Shown: piece after piece, positions 1 to 12,402 of the stretch
Position numbering within the stretch: position 1 is the first letter of the stretch
How the letters are laid out: each line of letters opens with the position of its first letter
From: Marchantia polymorpha subsp. ruderalis
Taxonomy: Eukaryota > Streptophyta > Marchantiopsida > Marchantiales > Marchantiaceae
Length of the DNA stretch: 64,000 nt
Direction: 5' to 3'
Assembly (NCBI GenBank): GCA_037833965.1
Contig: AP031351.1
Span: forward strand, 25,432,501-25,496,500
Notes under the pieces: model-generated
Told to the model about the DNA's origin: nothing
Database searches by the model: none
The model's input: only the letters and a program-made list of their open reading frames with translations
Translations under genes and position numbers: made by a program

Positions 1-115
1 GCAACGAAAAGAAAGCCAGGTAAGAGCGCAAGTGAGTACAGAAAATTTTGATCCATATCGATGTTGCGAGTGTTGCTTAAGTGTGTTCATATCATGTGTT
101 GTTTATGACATGTAC

Positions 116-1335
116 CTGTGCTTGCACTTCGGAATGTGACAGTAAGCCTACTAAGAGAGGCAATGCCTGGCTCTCCCTAATGATCAATCGGCTTGCGATT
201 TCACGGGACACATTTTGTAGAGCTCCTGCGACCGAGCCACAAACTGACGAATGCTCAGAGCGCAGCAATTTAACGAGCGACTTGATTCCTCCTTTCCGAC
301 GCATGACGCGGATGGCGTACACATCAGAGCTCATATTGTGCAATGCTCCGACGGCACGGGCCTTGACCTGTCGGGTGGGAAGGAAGCGTGAAAACGGAGT
401 ACACAACTTACGAAGAAGAGCTCTTGGTGCCTTCCACAAGCACGAAATCTATGAGCGCACTCACATTGACCGACGGAACGTCCAGAAGCTTCACCAGCGC
501 AGGGATCGCCCCCAGATTCCGCACGATCACCCGACCTTCTGGTTGGAAGCAAATGCTCTGCAGCGCGCCAGCGGCATTGGCCTGAAGTTCTTCATCGTCC
601 GAAGACAGAAAACTCACCTACACGAAATCGGATGTTCGATCATTTGTCACTGAGCATCACATCTCCACCAGTTCAATGAGTCCTCTCCCTCCCCAATCTC
701 AAGTAAAGTCTAGAACACAGAAGAAGAAAGTTCGCACCAGCGTCGACGTGCCACCGGACTCCAGCACCACATTCACATTCGATTTCTCGTAGCACACATT
801 GAGGATGACATTGGCACCCTCGGCCGCGACCTTGGCGAGATGCTTGGACTCGATCAAGTGCCTGATCAGAGACCGGATGCCTTCTGGGCCGATGGCCGTG
901 CGGATGTGCTGTTTCCTCGATAAAATCTTGAGCTGGCCGAAGATGGGCAGCAGTTGGCGCCTCTCCAGCAACGTTGCGGTCGGCTGCTCCAGCTCCTGCT
1001 TCAGCCTTTGCAGAAGCCTCGCATCCTGCGCCCCGACCTCACCACGTCAATCACCCGAAATCGTACGTGGTACGTGAGCCATGCGCACGACGCAGTGAGC
1101 CCCGCCCGGACCGCCCACTAACCTCCTGCAGTTGCAGTTGGTCGCATGCTGCCTCGGTCGGACCCGCGAAGCGATCCATGAGAGCACTCGACAGCGTGCG
1201 ATCGTCGACTACGTCAACTCCCTCCTGCGTGGTCCCTTTCAGTTCGTGGTCCCTTTCAGTCCCTCTACGAACGTGCCGCCGCGCCTTGTTCTTGCGGCGT
1301 CGGACTCGAAAGTGCATTGATCTCTTCATTTCCAT
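116..1335 (-). CDS. Armadillo-repeat protein, 3' end outside window
   Basis: Four exons can be placed on the minus strand: 1335-1123 (from ATG), 1025-738, 617-465 and 367-116. Every junction has GT..AG borders and every exon is a multiple of three (71, 96, 51 and 84 codons), so the model reads openly for 302 residues. The last donor at 115-114 shows that the gene continues beyond the left edge. The N-terminus is basic (RVRRRKNKARR). From about residue 95 the protein is a series of armadillo repeats, visible as EGANVILNV, NAAGALQSICF, GAIPALVKLL, VGALHNMSS, GGIKSLVKLL and VAGALQNVS. ARM repeats form a right-handed superhelix that binds partner proteins; no catalytic domain is seen. The subfamily is not certain. 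A ciliary ARMC4-like protein is possible in a plant with swimming sperm, but that is only a guess. Confidence 0.82.
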
Positions 1336-2645
1336 CGTTTACCTCCAAATTGCTTCATGACAGTGTCTTGACATTCTTCTGAAATTCAAGAGATAGTTAT
1401 ATTATTTCATGGTCGAGTTAGAATGGATCAAGCCCGATGGAAAATGTCCAGGACACGAATTCGTTCCTTGAACACATAAAACGCCGAAGGCTGACAAGTT
1501 TAGGGAATTGCTTCGGTAGCATGAAAGGTAGCTGACGAAGGATTCATTGCATAAACGTGACTTTTCAAGAAATAAGAACATTCACATATTTGTTTCGAAT
1601 TGTTCGACAGTTTTGTATTCTGAAGCTCAGTTAAAAAGGACATATGTGATCTTCTTTGTGGGGTGAAGAATTATTTGAAGGATATAACATGCTAGGTTTG
1701 AACATTGCCTGTCTGTTGATATAACGTAGTGAATGAAAATAGAATACTCTTTGTAAGAACAATGTTTTATTGATTCGAAAGACATTGCTCTTTCACAAAA
1801 ACTAATAATGCAAATAACAACCTAGGGTAATAGTCTTCACTTCTATTGTAAATTTGAGGACAATTTTGTGTCTGTAGATAAAATAGGTCTAAAACACGTC
1901 ACATTTCATAAACATAAACTAATCGTTATGGAGAAGAATACTTTTACTTAGTTTAATGATATACTTTTAGTCATCAGTCAAATTTGAAATACATGATAAA
2001 GAAAATATATGCATAATCATAGTTAGAACTGTATTCTGATATCATGAAAAAAAATTCAAACATCCAAGAAATAATATCATATAAACTTTACAGAAAAGCA
2101 CATATGACATGAATGAGAATTATGCACGTCGAGGTGTGAATACGTTGGGCGTAAACTTTATTCAAGTGCACGCATAAGTAAAGTAAATTATCTTATTATT
2201 TTGACAGTCAGAAGGTTAACTGTTCTCAACTTCTCCCGCATTCATCTATCACACATATCAAGGTTTCTAATATGAAGAAAATGAAAAAGTTTCGAACAAT
2301 TTGGTCTTCCATTCGTCAGGAGTCGAAGCCAATTGCGCAATCACACAACAACGAAGGAATGCTCGAAATGAATCGCCCGGAACTTGGAAAATCAAAGACA
2401 CTCGTTCCAGAGACAGAGCCAGAAACCGGCAGCTGCCCAGCTTCAGCGTACTCGTACTGCTCTGAGACTCGGTGCAATTCAGAGCACAGCAGCTGAATTG
2501 GGCCTCGTACCTTTCATGCACGGAGTGATTTTGCTCGTTTCGAGCGCGGCAGTGCGAATTTGTCGACACGCGTCGTAGATGACGGACGGGCGGACGGAGA
2601 CATGGTGAATAATTCTGCAGTTTGGACATTGACAGTTTAATTTGA
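1336..2645. promoter_or_regulatory. Divergent intergenic region between ARM gene and HflX gene
   Basis: This 1.3-kb stretch separates two start codons that point away from each other, so it must hold the promoters and 5' leaders of both genes. It is AT-rich in the middle (1370-2230) and GC-richer at 2300-2600, directly before the HflX start. No convincing TATA box, coding exon or repeat was picked out. Confidence 0.4.
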
Positions 2646-5600
2646 ATGATGCGAATGGGCTTCAAGTCCTGTCGGGTTTCCAGAACCTGCCTTCGATTGT
2701 TTGTGGATCGCGGTTCAGAGCTCCTGGCTGGAGCTGGTGGACCTGGAGCTTTTCAGGAGGCCTCAATCATCTTCAGAGAAAATGGAACGACCTTTCCCAG
2801 AGCTGGTGTCACAGAATTGGCTGCGCCGATTCCATGGCGATCAGCTGGAGCCGGCCGGTGCGTTAGAGGTTTTAGGAGCAGCGCCTCGGGCGCCTTCTGG
2901 AATAACGACGACGATGAGCCCCCACGTTTGTTAGTTGTGCAGCCGCGATTGCATCCACTCCCAGTCTTGAAAGCCAAACTGCTGGAGGCTTTGCGTCTTG
3001 CAGATTCATTGGAAGATCCGCGAAATGTCGACAAGGGGAAGAAGCAGCGCAGGGAGCCGTCACCGTACGTTTTGGTGCAAAACCCCTCGAATAAATTCTC
3101 CCGCAAATCTCCAAAAAGAATGCACGCAGGCAATTGTTCTATTGATTCCTCTTCTTCACTGCTAAGACCCTCGTTGTGATTGATGTCATCTTGCTTCCAC
3201 AATCTGCTTTGTTCGCAGCGCTCAGATAAATATTTTTCCTCCTCGTTTTTGCGATGGTACACTCCTTCTGGACCTTCTCGCACGATCGGATTATGCTTTC
3301 GTGCTTACAGCTGACTGAAGATGGCAGTTGTGGTGGGGATTTCTGAAAATGGCAAACAGGAGCATATTTTGGACCAGGAACCATCGAAAATGTTCTTGCT
3401 CACGTTCATGTGGCATCCACCAAGGCACATCTTTTACCACAACATTCTCTCTGCAATTTCTTTTCAAGGCGAATCTACCCCAATTTATTATTCTATATTT
3501 CTGAAATAAGCTCAACTGGAGCAGTTTCTCTCATCTACTATATCGTAATTCACGTACATTTAAAATGCGGATCCGGTTGGATGGGCTTTAGTTTAGTGTG
3601 TGATGAATCACACCGTCCCTCTATAGCCCATGCCTGAGAAAGAGAAACGAATGAGATAATCAACTCTTCTCATTTAAGAAGATGCTATCGCAGTTATGTA
3701 TTCTTCGAATTATCTCACACGATGTCTTTGTGGCTGAACAGGGTAGACTAGACGCTATATTTGTCAATGCGCCACTATCAGGCGTGCAACAAAGAAACCT
3801 AGAGGTAATGATCAAGTTTCGTCTCGTGTGTAGGTGCTGAGATTACTTAAAGTGAAAGAACTATAGGTGTTTGTCAGGTTCGTCTCAGTGTTCACTATGA
3901 AACTAAAAGTTCTATATTTTGAAATTCGGTATGATGGTATAATCCATGTAGTTTTACTTTCTCCTGCTGTCGGTAACGCAAAATCCGTGAGCAAAAGTTG
4001 AGGAGTGGTTTATGTGTCCTGAAGAAACGGCCAAGAATTCTCTCCTACGACATTCTTACATAACATTCAGAATTAGCTACTTGCAGAATGCGTGGGGAAA
4101 GCCTGTACTTGATCGAGTTGGTCTTATTATCGAAATCTTTGGAGCTCATGCACAGTCGAAAGCAGCCAAACTTCAGGTATGTTATCCTCTGATTTCTTTT
4201 CGTCACATAATTCACATCTAACGAATTGATGGTTTTGTTCATTTTATTTCTCGAGTCATAGAGATTCGTCAGGACCAAAGCTGTCACTCCAGTGCATTCT
4301 ACACCATCAGAAGCCTCTCTAAGTTGTTGGAGCTTGATTAATAAAAGGGTTTAATTTATTTTTTATGAGATATTCTCAGCCCCTGCACGATCCAGGCAGA
4401 AACCTGTGCATACATATTGTCGTCTGATGAGGTGAAAGAACGTAATATGTCATCCGGAGACACCCCAAGTGGACTTTGGACAACTCATTATTGTTGAGTT
4501 TTCAGGAAATCTGTAATTTTGTAAACTCTAGTGGGCAACTTTCTGCGTTTCCTCAACTTTTCTTTTGAGTAAGTCGCCAAGTGACGTTTGTTTAGGTAGA
4601 GCTGGCATCCTTGAATTATTACAGGTCTCGGCTGGTGCGTGCTCGAGGTAAAGCTGGAGCAAGACTTGGTTTTGGAGCAGGAGGTGAATCCGAGGTTGTA
4701 AGTGCTCGTGGGTAAGTTTTTCCATAAATTTTGGACGAAGTACCGTTTCAAGTTTTTCCCGTGAAGAGTACTGTTCATTGACCGCTTTGCAAGGACGCTT
4801 TTTCTGTTGATCAACTACTAAGTTTATATTCCTGAGAGAAGTTCGACGGCGGAAGGCTTATAAGAAGTGGAAAAGATCGCGATTGCAATTATCTGTAGTG
4901 GTTCATCTTTCTTGTCTATGAGTAGTTGCATACCTTGAAACATTGAGCCATGGACATCTTTTGATGCAAGTCATGGTCTTGTTTTTTTGTGAGTGCATGA
5001 ATTAATGTTTTTGAATGCCGCAGGAACTCAAGAAGGTTCAAGAAGGTTTCTGCGACATTAGACAAATATGAACGGACCGTAATCCTCTTGGTTGCAAAAG
5101 GTTGTAAGATGTACGTGTGTCGTCTGTCCATCTGTTTTGCTGATAATGATCTCATGACCCAGACGGGCAACTGGAGCTATCGGCGGTGCTGGAGAGACAG
5201 AAATTCAGCTACAACGTAGACGGTTAGTGCCTTAATTTCCACTATCGGAAGGCTCAATATCATATTTGCAGCATTACATGTAAACTCGCTGTTTACCTCG
5301 AATCTTTTAGATTTACACTCATTTACTTGCATTTGGACGTGAAAATTACATCAGGATTTTGACAAGAAAGACTCGGTTAAAGGCATTGCTAGCTGAAGTT
5401 GATCGGACTCAGACGTTACACCGAGCTGCCAGAACAAGAGAGGGAATTACACCAGGCCAAGGGAAAAGTCTTCCTGTTGTGGCAGTCGTGGGATACACAA
5501 ATGCGGTATGTTTTGTTACATAAGCATCGAATCCTGCTATCTTCTTTTTTCTTTGTCGGACGGTGGTAGTAGAGGCTGAAACATTGGTCTTTTATGGGGT

Positions 5601-7539
5601 TTTCGCACTACATGACACTTGTCTGCTGAACGCAGGGCAAGTCGTCACTTGTTGCAGCCTTATCGCGTAGCGACATGTACGTAGATGACAAGTAAGTACA
5701 CAGGCTATAGTGCAACACACACATGTTTATGAAATGGAGAAGTTGCTTCTCTCTAAATCGTTCCAAATAACTCAAGTGCAAAGTGCTATCAAGAGTAGGA
5801 TCACACGCTGGTTACATAAATAGCTTATTCAGGTGGCGTTGGTAATTGTTGATGTGGAAAGCCCATCTTGGAAGTTGTAAAAAACGTTGTAGAGGACTAG
5901 AAGAGTACCATCGAGCGGACACTTCAGCTGCCGTGTTTTGAATGCAACTATGAGGCTTATTGTTGAATCCGAGTTCTGCAGACCAGTCCAACGCAATCCA
6001 TTGTGGGAGTCAGCCATCAGAGTTTATTCTTTGTATACTTTGTATCGACTGGAGAGATGGAATACTTCTGACCGTCAAGAGGTTACACTTGTAGTCGTTG
6101 TGCATTCTGTGGTGATTTGTTATATGTGACACTTCAACCGTGCCGTGATTTCCAGGTTATTTGCAACCTTAGATACACGGTCTAGGAGGGTTGTTCTACC
6201 TTCAGGGTTCGTGTACCTGCCCTTTTTCTGCTTATTTTCTTTCTTGAATCAAGATGACTTCAAGTTGTCAAGTTATATAAAGAGGTTTACTCGCATGTTT
6301 GTGTTGCATGTAGTATAACGTGAAAAAGGGATCTTTGATATGAGATGCACAACACAATGCACATTATACATGTGTTTCATGTTCCCACTTTAATATCCCA
6401 CACTGCTTTGCAGGAAAAAAGTCATACTTAGTGATACAGTAGGCTTCATCTCAGACTTGCCAATCCAGGTACTTGTACTTCTTATTCTAGTGATCTAGCA
6501 GATTGCTGGATTGATATTCTTCAATTTGAGTGTGCTACTTTGCGGCATATCTGAAAGAACTAAGCCTTGTGATGTCATGAACGCAGCTAGTGGAAGCATT
6601 CCAGGCAACTCTAAATGAGGTGGTTGAAGCAGATTATCTTCTGGTCAGTTCTCCTTGTTGAAGGTCGTTGTTATCAAGTTATGTACAAAGCCCGAATGTT
6701 GTCTCTGTGGTGTCAAGATTTCTTAGCTGCTGGAGACTTCAAGCCTTCATTTGGCAAGCCTTCTAACTGACGTGTCTTGTTGTTCTTACACATGTGTACA
6801 GCATGTAATTGATAGCAGTGCCGCAAACGCTAGTGAGCAACGAGAGACAGTGTTGGAGGTCCTTCAACAGATAGGAGTGTCGAGACATAAAATGGAAAAT
6901 TGCATGATCGAAGTCTGGAATAAGGTACGAACCCTAGGAGATGAAACCCCGTGGCATAAATACAGTATGTGCAACATCTTATTCTTCCTTCCTGACCTTC
7001 TCATTTGGGGGATTGATTAGTACAATAGTAAGATAAGGTACAACAATCGAAGCTGGTAAATACTTTTGTTTAGGAGTATTCATCTCTCCCTATAACTTGA
7101 ATGGTTATTATGATGTTTGAAGTAGAAGGACAGGAACTTTCTAATCGGAGTTTGCTTGCAGAGCGATTTATCAGGAAAGGAGTTCGAGATTACTCAATCA
7201 GAGGACCTTCCCGAAGGAGCAGTGAAAAATACCCTCAGTGAAGTTTTGTCTACTGAAGCGGATGGGTTGGATATGGCGGAAGACAGCCTCGTTACTCATC
7301 CACTGAAGATGGAACATACTGATATTGAAACCTTAAGTGACGGAGCTGAGCTGCTGGATTTAGAATGGGCTCGTGAAGGTGTCTCTTGTGTGAGTACCTC
7401 CGTACGAACAAAAACAGGTCTGGCGGAACTTTTGCGACTTTTGGATAGAAAGATACAAAGTGATTGGGCTGAAGAAGGACTTATATTGTCAGAAGAAAAC
7501 CTCACAACCGACTCGGTTGAGAAAGAAATAGTGCGATGA
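2646..7539 (+). CDS. HflX/GTPBP6-type GTP-binding protein, multi-exon
   Basis: This is a translation-factor GTPase of the Obg-HflX class; family members bind the large ribosomal subunit and are often organellar. Exons supported by splice sites and reading phase: 2646 to about 3126, 3742-3804, 4087-4176, 4596-4711, 5163-5222, 5355-5505, 5636-5691, 6156-6206, 6414-6468, 6587-6643, 6802-6924 and 7162-7539. Exon 1 encodes a possible targeting peptide and then PPRLLVVQPRL. Later exons carry LSGVQQRNLE, AWGKPVLDRVGLIIEIF, SRLVRARG and GGAGETEIQLQRRR. The GTPase motifs are all split by introns: G1 GYTNA/GKSS, G3 DTVGF, and G4 NK/SD across the 6924/7162 junction. The C-terminus has an acidic insert and the usual STSVRTKTGL motif, and stops at TGA 7537-7539. 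One or two short exons between 3127 and 3741, expected to hold the conserved YFG segment, were not resolved; 3219 onward (SDKYF) is a weak candidate. Confidence 0.88.
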
Positions 7540-9516
7540 AAATTCGGCGAGTTCATCAATTTAGACACCATAAGCAGATATGGTCTGGAGATGACCTATC
7601 ATGCGGTACTTGGAAATGAAGCCGTTTTGACACTACCATTGCATGCTTCACGACACGCAGTCCTGTCCTTACCCAACATTTCAAAATTTAGTGAGTTTTA
7701 TCGTCTGCAACCATCGTGATCTACAAAGAATGTTGTCGATGGTGATTATCTGTGCTTTGGTTCGACACGTGTTTGTGAAGGCAAGGTGAGCTCAGTTGAT
7801 ACGTTTTGAGTAATTTGAAAAAATCATATTAGATAAGTTTCCGATCTTCATTCTCTACCATAATATTTATTTTCGAGCTTTACCTACTAATAATGTTTTG
7901 ATGTTAAGTGCATAGATGTGAAGTATATGGATCACTTCCAGATGTTATGTCTCTCACTACAATGAGTCATGTGGATTACCTTGCATTTGCCAGATCTTGT
8001 TCACAATCTAACTCAGATAAATTGAGAATTGTTGATTAGGTCATCGGAACAGTCTGAACCTTGAAATAAGCTCTAACTTGAAAGTAGTGAAATTGTTTCC
8101 ATCACCGTAACATTTCAACTGTGTAACAGGCGTATAACCTGATTATCTTCCTTACGAAGAATCAGTATACACAATTTTCAGATTCAAATTTGAGACAAAA
8201 CATACATATTGGAAACCCTAAACTACATGAGTCTCAGTGGTAACCATAAAGGAAATAAGTATATACATTTTACTTTCTATCAAGGTCTCACAACAGAATA
8301 AATGACTGGCTTTAGAACGTCCTCACTAGTTTCGTTCTCACTTATGCCCTATGTATTACTAAGAAAGAAGAGTTGATGTCTCAAATTTGGAGTTAGGCAC
8401 AACCTCTTTGTTTGAGCTCGAATATACCTATTCCGAGGAAATTAATGTCCATTACTATCTCAAGATCAAAATCAGGTGAAATAGAGATAATACTTAAAAT
8501 TGCAGTGGTCTAGCAGTAGAGGGATACAAGGGACTACTCTTGAAAGCTCCATTTCATCTGGCAGTTTATTTCTAATAGATGCGCTGTAGTCTCTCGGTAC
8601 TACACTGCTATGCATGTGTTTATACATTGATGATCAATTGTAGGCCTTATCTTCAAGTACCAATTACCATGTATTGCGCCTTTCTGCTGTCCAGGAGATT
8701 TAGGCGCTATGTGAGGAGTGTATGTGAATATACTTGGACACCTCTTGCTTGAGACTGAAGGACCAATCACTCAGCGTCAAGTTGCCACCTCGAGAGAGAC
8801 TTTCTAAGTTAAAGCTTGAGAAAGATGATGGAGAAAATCGTTTCCGGCTCTCTCTCTCTCTCTACTTTATATTGCAATTATATCAGGGACCCCTCCTCTT
8901 GTCTTCTAGGTGTTTGAGAAGAAAACTTTTGGCAGTTCTTCTTTGACCGTTCTCACGCGCTTCCACTTCTATTCGGGATTTGTACGAAAGAAGTGTCATT
9001 CCGTCGTGTTTATGTTTGGTAATGTTGCCAACCCGATAGCCAGATATATCAAACACCAGCTCCACCCTAACTGAGCAATTTTTTGGAACGGGCCAAACAT
9101 AGAAAGGTGATAGAAAAATAGCTTGAGCTCCATAAGACGAGGCCATGAACAAGCACAACTGCAAAAGGGGGAAGAAAACCAAGTGAGACATTATTTCATT
9201 GCAACCACTTCAAACTGTTCAACCAGCTGGTTAAGAAAAATACCAAACTGTGGCTTAGAATTCGCGACATACCATTGCCATTGACGAGTTCCTGATGGCA
9301 GTAATATATGCCAAGATGGAGAAATTTTATAAAATTCAAAGGTACAAACTTCAAGAGATAGAAAAAAAATAAGCTAAGCAATTGTTTAGAAAATGCACCC
9401 AAATGAAAACCAATCAAAGAGTTAATATACAAAGATCAGTCATGCAGCAAGGCGATTGCAAAGCAGCCAAGGAAGTAAAGTTTTTGAACTCCAGATTAAA
9501 AACTTTGCTTTCTCGC
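7540..9516. other. 3' flank of HflX gene, no gene seen
   Basis: This AT-rich sequence contains short open frames on both strands. The longest is a 102-codon minus-strand frame at 8883-9191 with a hydrophobic start. None shows a recognisable domain. A short CT run lies near 8850. Confidence 0.4.
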
Positions 9517-9549
9517 TTTATCGGAGGAGTTATCAACTCCTCCGATAAA
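9517..9549. repeat. Perfect 15-bp snapback hairpin
   Basis: Arms 9517-9531 (tttatcggaggagtt) and 9535-9549 are exact reverse complements around a 3-nt loop. The hairpin is not followed by a T run and does not border a recognised gene. It is one of a series of similar structures in this window, each with unrelated arm sequence. Confidence 0.85.
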
Positions 9550-10446
9550 ATGTCGGATTCATTCCTTGCCAAAGTACTTCTAGTGTACTTTTTTTCCAAC
9601 AGAAGAGACTTCTCGTCATTCTTCTCATTGGCCGGAAGTGCAACTTTTGTAGCATGACGGCTGACGTTCTCTTTTACTTTCATTGCGGTATCAATTCTGA
9701 CATCGTTCTTTCCCAACAACTTATCATTGTCACTTACCGTCAGTTAATGCTCCTTGTTCAACACAAAGGGCTGAAACCATCAAAACAAAGGAAAAAAGAA
9801 CGTAGCTTATGTATGGCAGAACAATTCTTACGATATCAGGACATCCAATGCCAGGCTAATAAAAAAGAGTGGACTTAGAATGCCAAACAGTCCAACCCCA
9901 AAGAGTCATATAATATACTCAGTAAAATTTGGCAAGGACCCATCCCCAACAACAGGGAAACACTAGCAAAAAAAAAGATGTAAGCCACTTGTGCCAACCA
10001 CTGAGACTTACTTCGTACAACTTTTAGCAAAATCCAAACTCACAGTTTAATGTATAGAAAACATTTGATTGCTGATAGTTGAAAACCAGGGTGTGATTGA
10101 TTGTTGGCAAAAATATAATATGAATAAAACTTATCTCTATAAGGTTCTTCTTCCATTATTGTATTGCTCTTTAAAAATCAGAAGTGAAAATTGAGTTAAT
10201 TTGGTAGAGTAAAAAATTATAAGAATGAAACTTACTTAAATGCTCAGATTTTAGCTATTCAGAGAAAAAGTACAAAATTGATTTTTGTTAGAAAGTGATG
10301 AATGATAAAGTGCAAATTATTGATGAAGTAAATAAAATTAGTCCTTATTTTTAAATGAAAGAATAACTCTCCATCATTGTGATGATCAAATATTTAGAAA
10401 TCTAATTATTGATCAATTCATTATTCTGTATCATTTTTTAAGATTA
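9550..10446. other. AT-rich, nothing recognised
   Basis: Many stops occur in all frames. A weak lysine-rich minus-strand frame at 9414-9719 overlaps the hairpin and has no family resemblance. Confidence 0.4.
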
Positions 10447-11049
10447 TGTTGGAGTCTAGTTAGCTTGTAGTTAAAGCATTGTAAATAGTATTTACAATGA
10501 AGTTGAATTAGAGTAGGAAGTTAAAAGAGAATAAAAGGAAAAGAGTTGATTTACCACATGGTGAACATGTGGCATGAGTAGGTGAAGAGATAAGGAACAG
10601 CTCTCTTGCATTGACTAAGCCAAGTCAATAATAAGGTTTGAAGTTCAAGTGGATGGTGGCTAATTCTTAGGGGAGGCCATGAGTGCCACATGTCTTAAAG
10701 TGCCTAGCAAGTGATTTAAAATGTACCTTGAGAGTCAATTAGAGATGTGAAACCAAGTATTGTAAAAAATGGCTTTGGAAGAAGCTCATATCTCACTCAA
10801 TAAATTGTTTGTACTACTTTGTGTGCTACACTTGTGAGAGCAATCTTCTCTCTATTTCTTTCAATTTCAATAGAATAATCATATTTGTGTTAACACAAAA
10901 CTCTCTATTTAGATTTTTTGGCTTGAAAAATCAAGTAGCAAGCAAAGAGACTATTCAATTCAATTTATGATTTTCTATCCTTGCGTTTTTCATACAGTAG
11001 AGTGTTATCTTTGAACAACTATTTCCAAATTGTGGTTTTTTTTCCAACA
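10447..11049. repeat. Possible solo LTR, about 0.6 kb
   Basis: The segment begins tgttgga and ends ccaaca, the inverted LTR termini common in plant LTR retrotransposons. Its second half has LTR-like content: a promoter-like ctcactcaataaattg followed by pyrimidine-rich and A-rich tracts. The five bases on each side (gatta and aactt) do not match, so no target-site duplication supports it. No PBS or coding frame lies next to it. The assignment rests on the ends and base composition only. Confidence 0.3.
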
Positions 11050-12402
11050 AACTTCTGAGATAACATAGAAAACAATATTATTGTCACTAATAACATCTCG
11101 TAGAGTTTCACTATCATTGATTATATTTGGATAATTATAATTATTACCGATTATATCTTGGAGAGTCAATTCCAAATACCATAAATTTTCACAAACAATA
11201 ACATAAAAGTTGCAATTTTTAAATGTTGTGATCATAGTTATAAAAAAATGAAACAATCTCAAAGTAAATTCTAATATAGATTTGATTATACCATGAACAA
11301 TCTAATACAATGCATGTTAAAATCCTTTATCAAAGAATATTTCGGATGTATTCGACCACATTTTTTTTTCAAATAATTTTTCAGAATATTTTTCTTCTTT
11401 TTGCACCATGATATTTGTCAACAATCCCTAACTTCTATTTAATATAAATTTACTTGGTCTGATAAACATGTGAGTTGTTATTTTTGTATACTTTTTTGTT
11501 GCTAGTTGATACTGCTCATGAATTTTAAAGCCATGCAAGTATCTGTTTATTATAGTTGGTATGTTCTGCGTTATGCTATAACTCCTCAATGACATTTATC
11601 CTATTTGCATTCAAGCTTCTCTTGATTTATCAACACAAATATTTTTCTCACTAAATTTTAATTCTAACATGGAATCCCGTTCATATTGTTTCATATCTAA
11701 ATCTTCACAATTTTCTTCCGCTTGCAGTGTTGCACCTTACCTCACTAACAAGTAAAATTTATGTTTTAACAACTCTACATCCTTACCTATATATCAACAT
11801 TTCATATTCTAAATGCTTTTTTCATGCTTCATGGTGTTGAATAATATATACTCATTAGTGTCATTTTCATATCAAAGCATTCAATTGATATTTATACATT
11901 TTTTGTTTGACTATACACGAACAATCACATGAAAATATCATAGAATAGATAATCTCAAATGATGTATTTAGTTATTGATTTTGGACATATTAGCTCAGCA
12001 AAGTTTGGCTTTGGAAACGTCTAAAGAACATAAAGACATAAAGAACATATTATCTTTTATGATTAAGTTTTTTTAATTTATAATCATAGTGAATTATATA
12101 TCAAAAGAAAAATTAATGAATACAAATGCAAAATCATACAAATTTTTATTTGAACGTGTTTCATTTCATTTTTGCTGCTCATACATTGAAGTATGTTAAA
12201 TCTTTTTTCTCCAATTGACTATCAATCTCATTAACTTTCTACAAATATTATAAAGAAAAAAAGTGAATATGTTTCAAAAAAACATGTTCTATAATTTGTT
12301 CAAACGACGAGCTAAACCATCTATCATTTTTTGAATCATCTTTTTCATGATTAGATGTGTCATGTTCACACGTGTTGTCTATATATAATGTCAATTTAGG
12401 AT
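11050..12402. other. AT-rich, nothing recognised
   Basis: Low-complexity AT-rich DNA with stops in all frames. No gene, RNA or element with defined ends is seen. Confidence 0.45.

Noticed and set aside
8883-9191. 102-codon minus-strand frame with hydrophobic start
   Set aside because: No family motif, no supporting exon or promoter, and it lies in AT-rich flank; left unannotated.
9414-9719. 101-codon minus-strand lysine-rich frame
   Set aside because: It spans a snapback hairpin, which creates part of the peptide; no recognisable domain.
10447-11049. Complete LTR retrotransposon starting with the candidate LTR
   Set aside because: No second LTR, PBS or coding region follows, and no target duplication is seen; kept only as a weak solo LTR.
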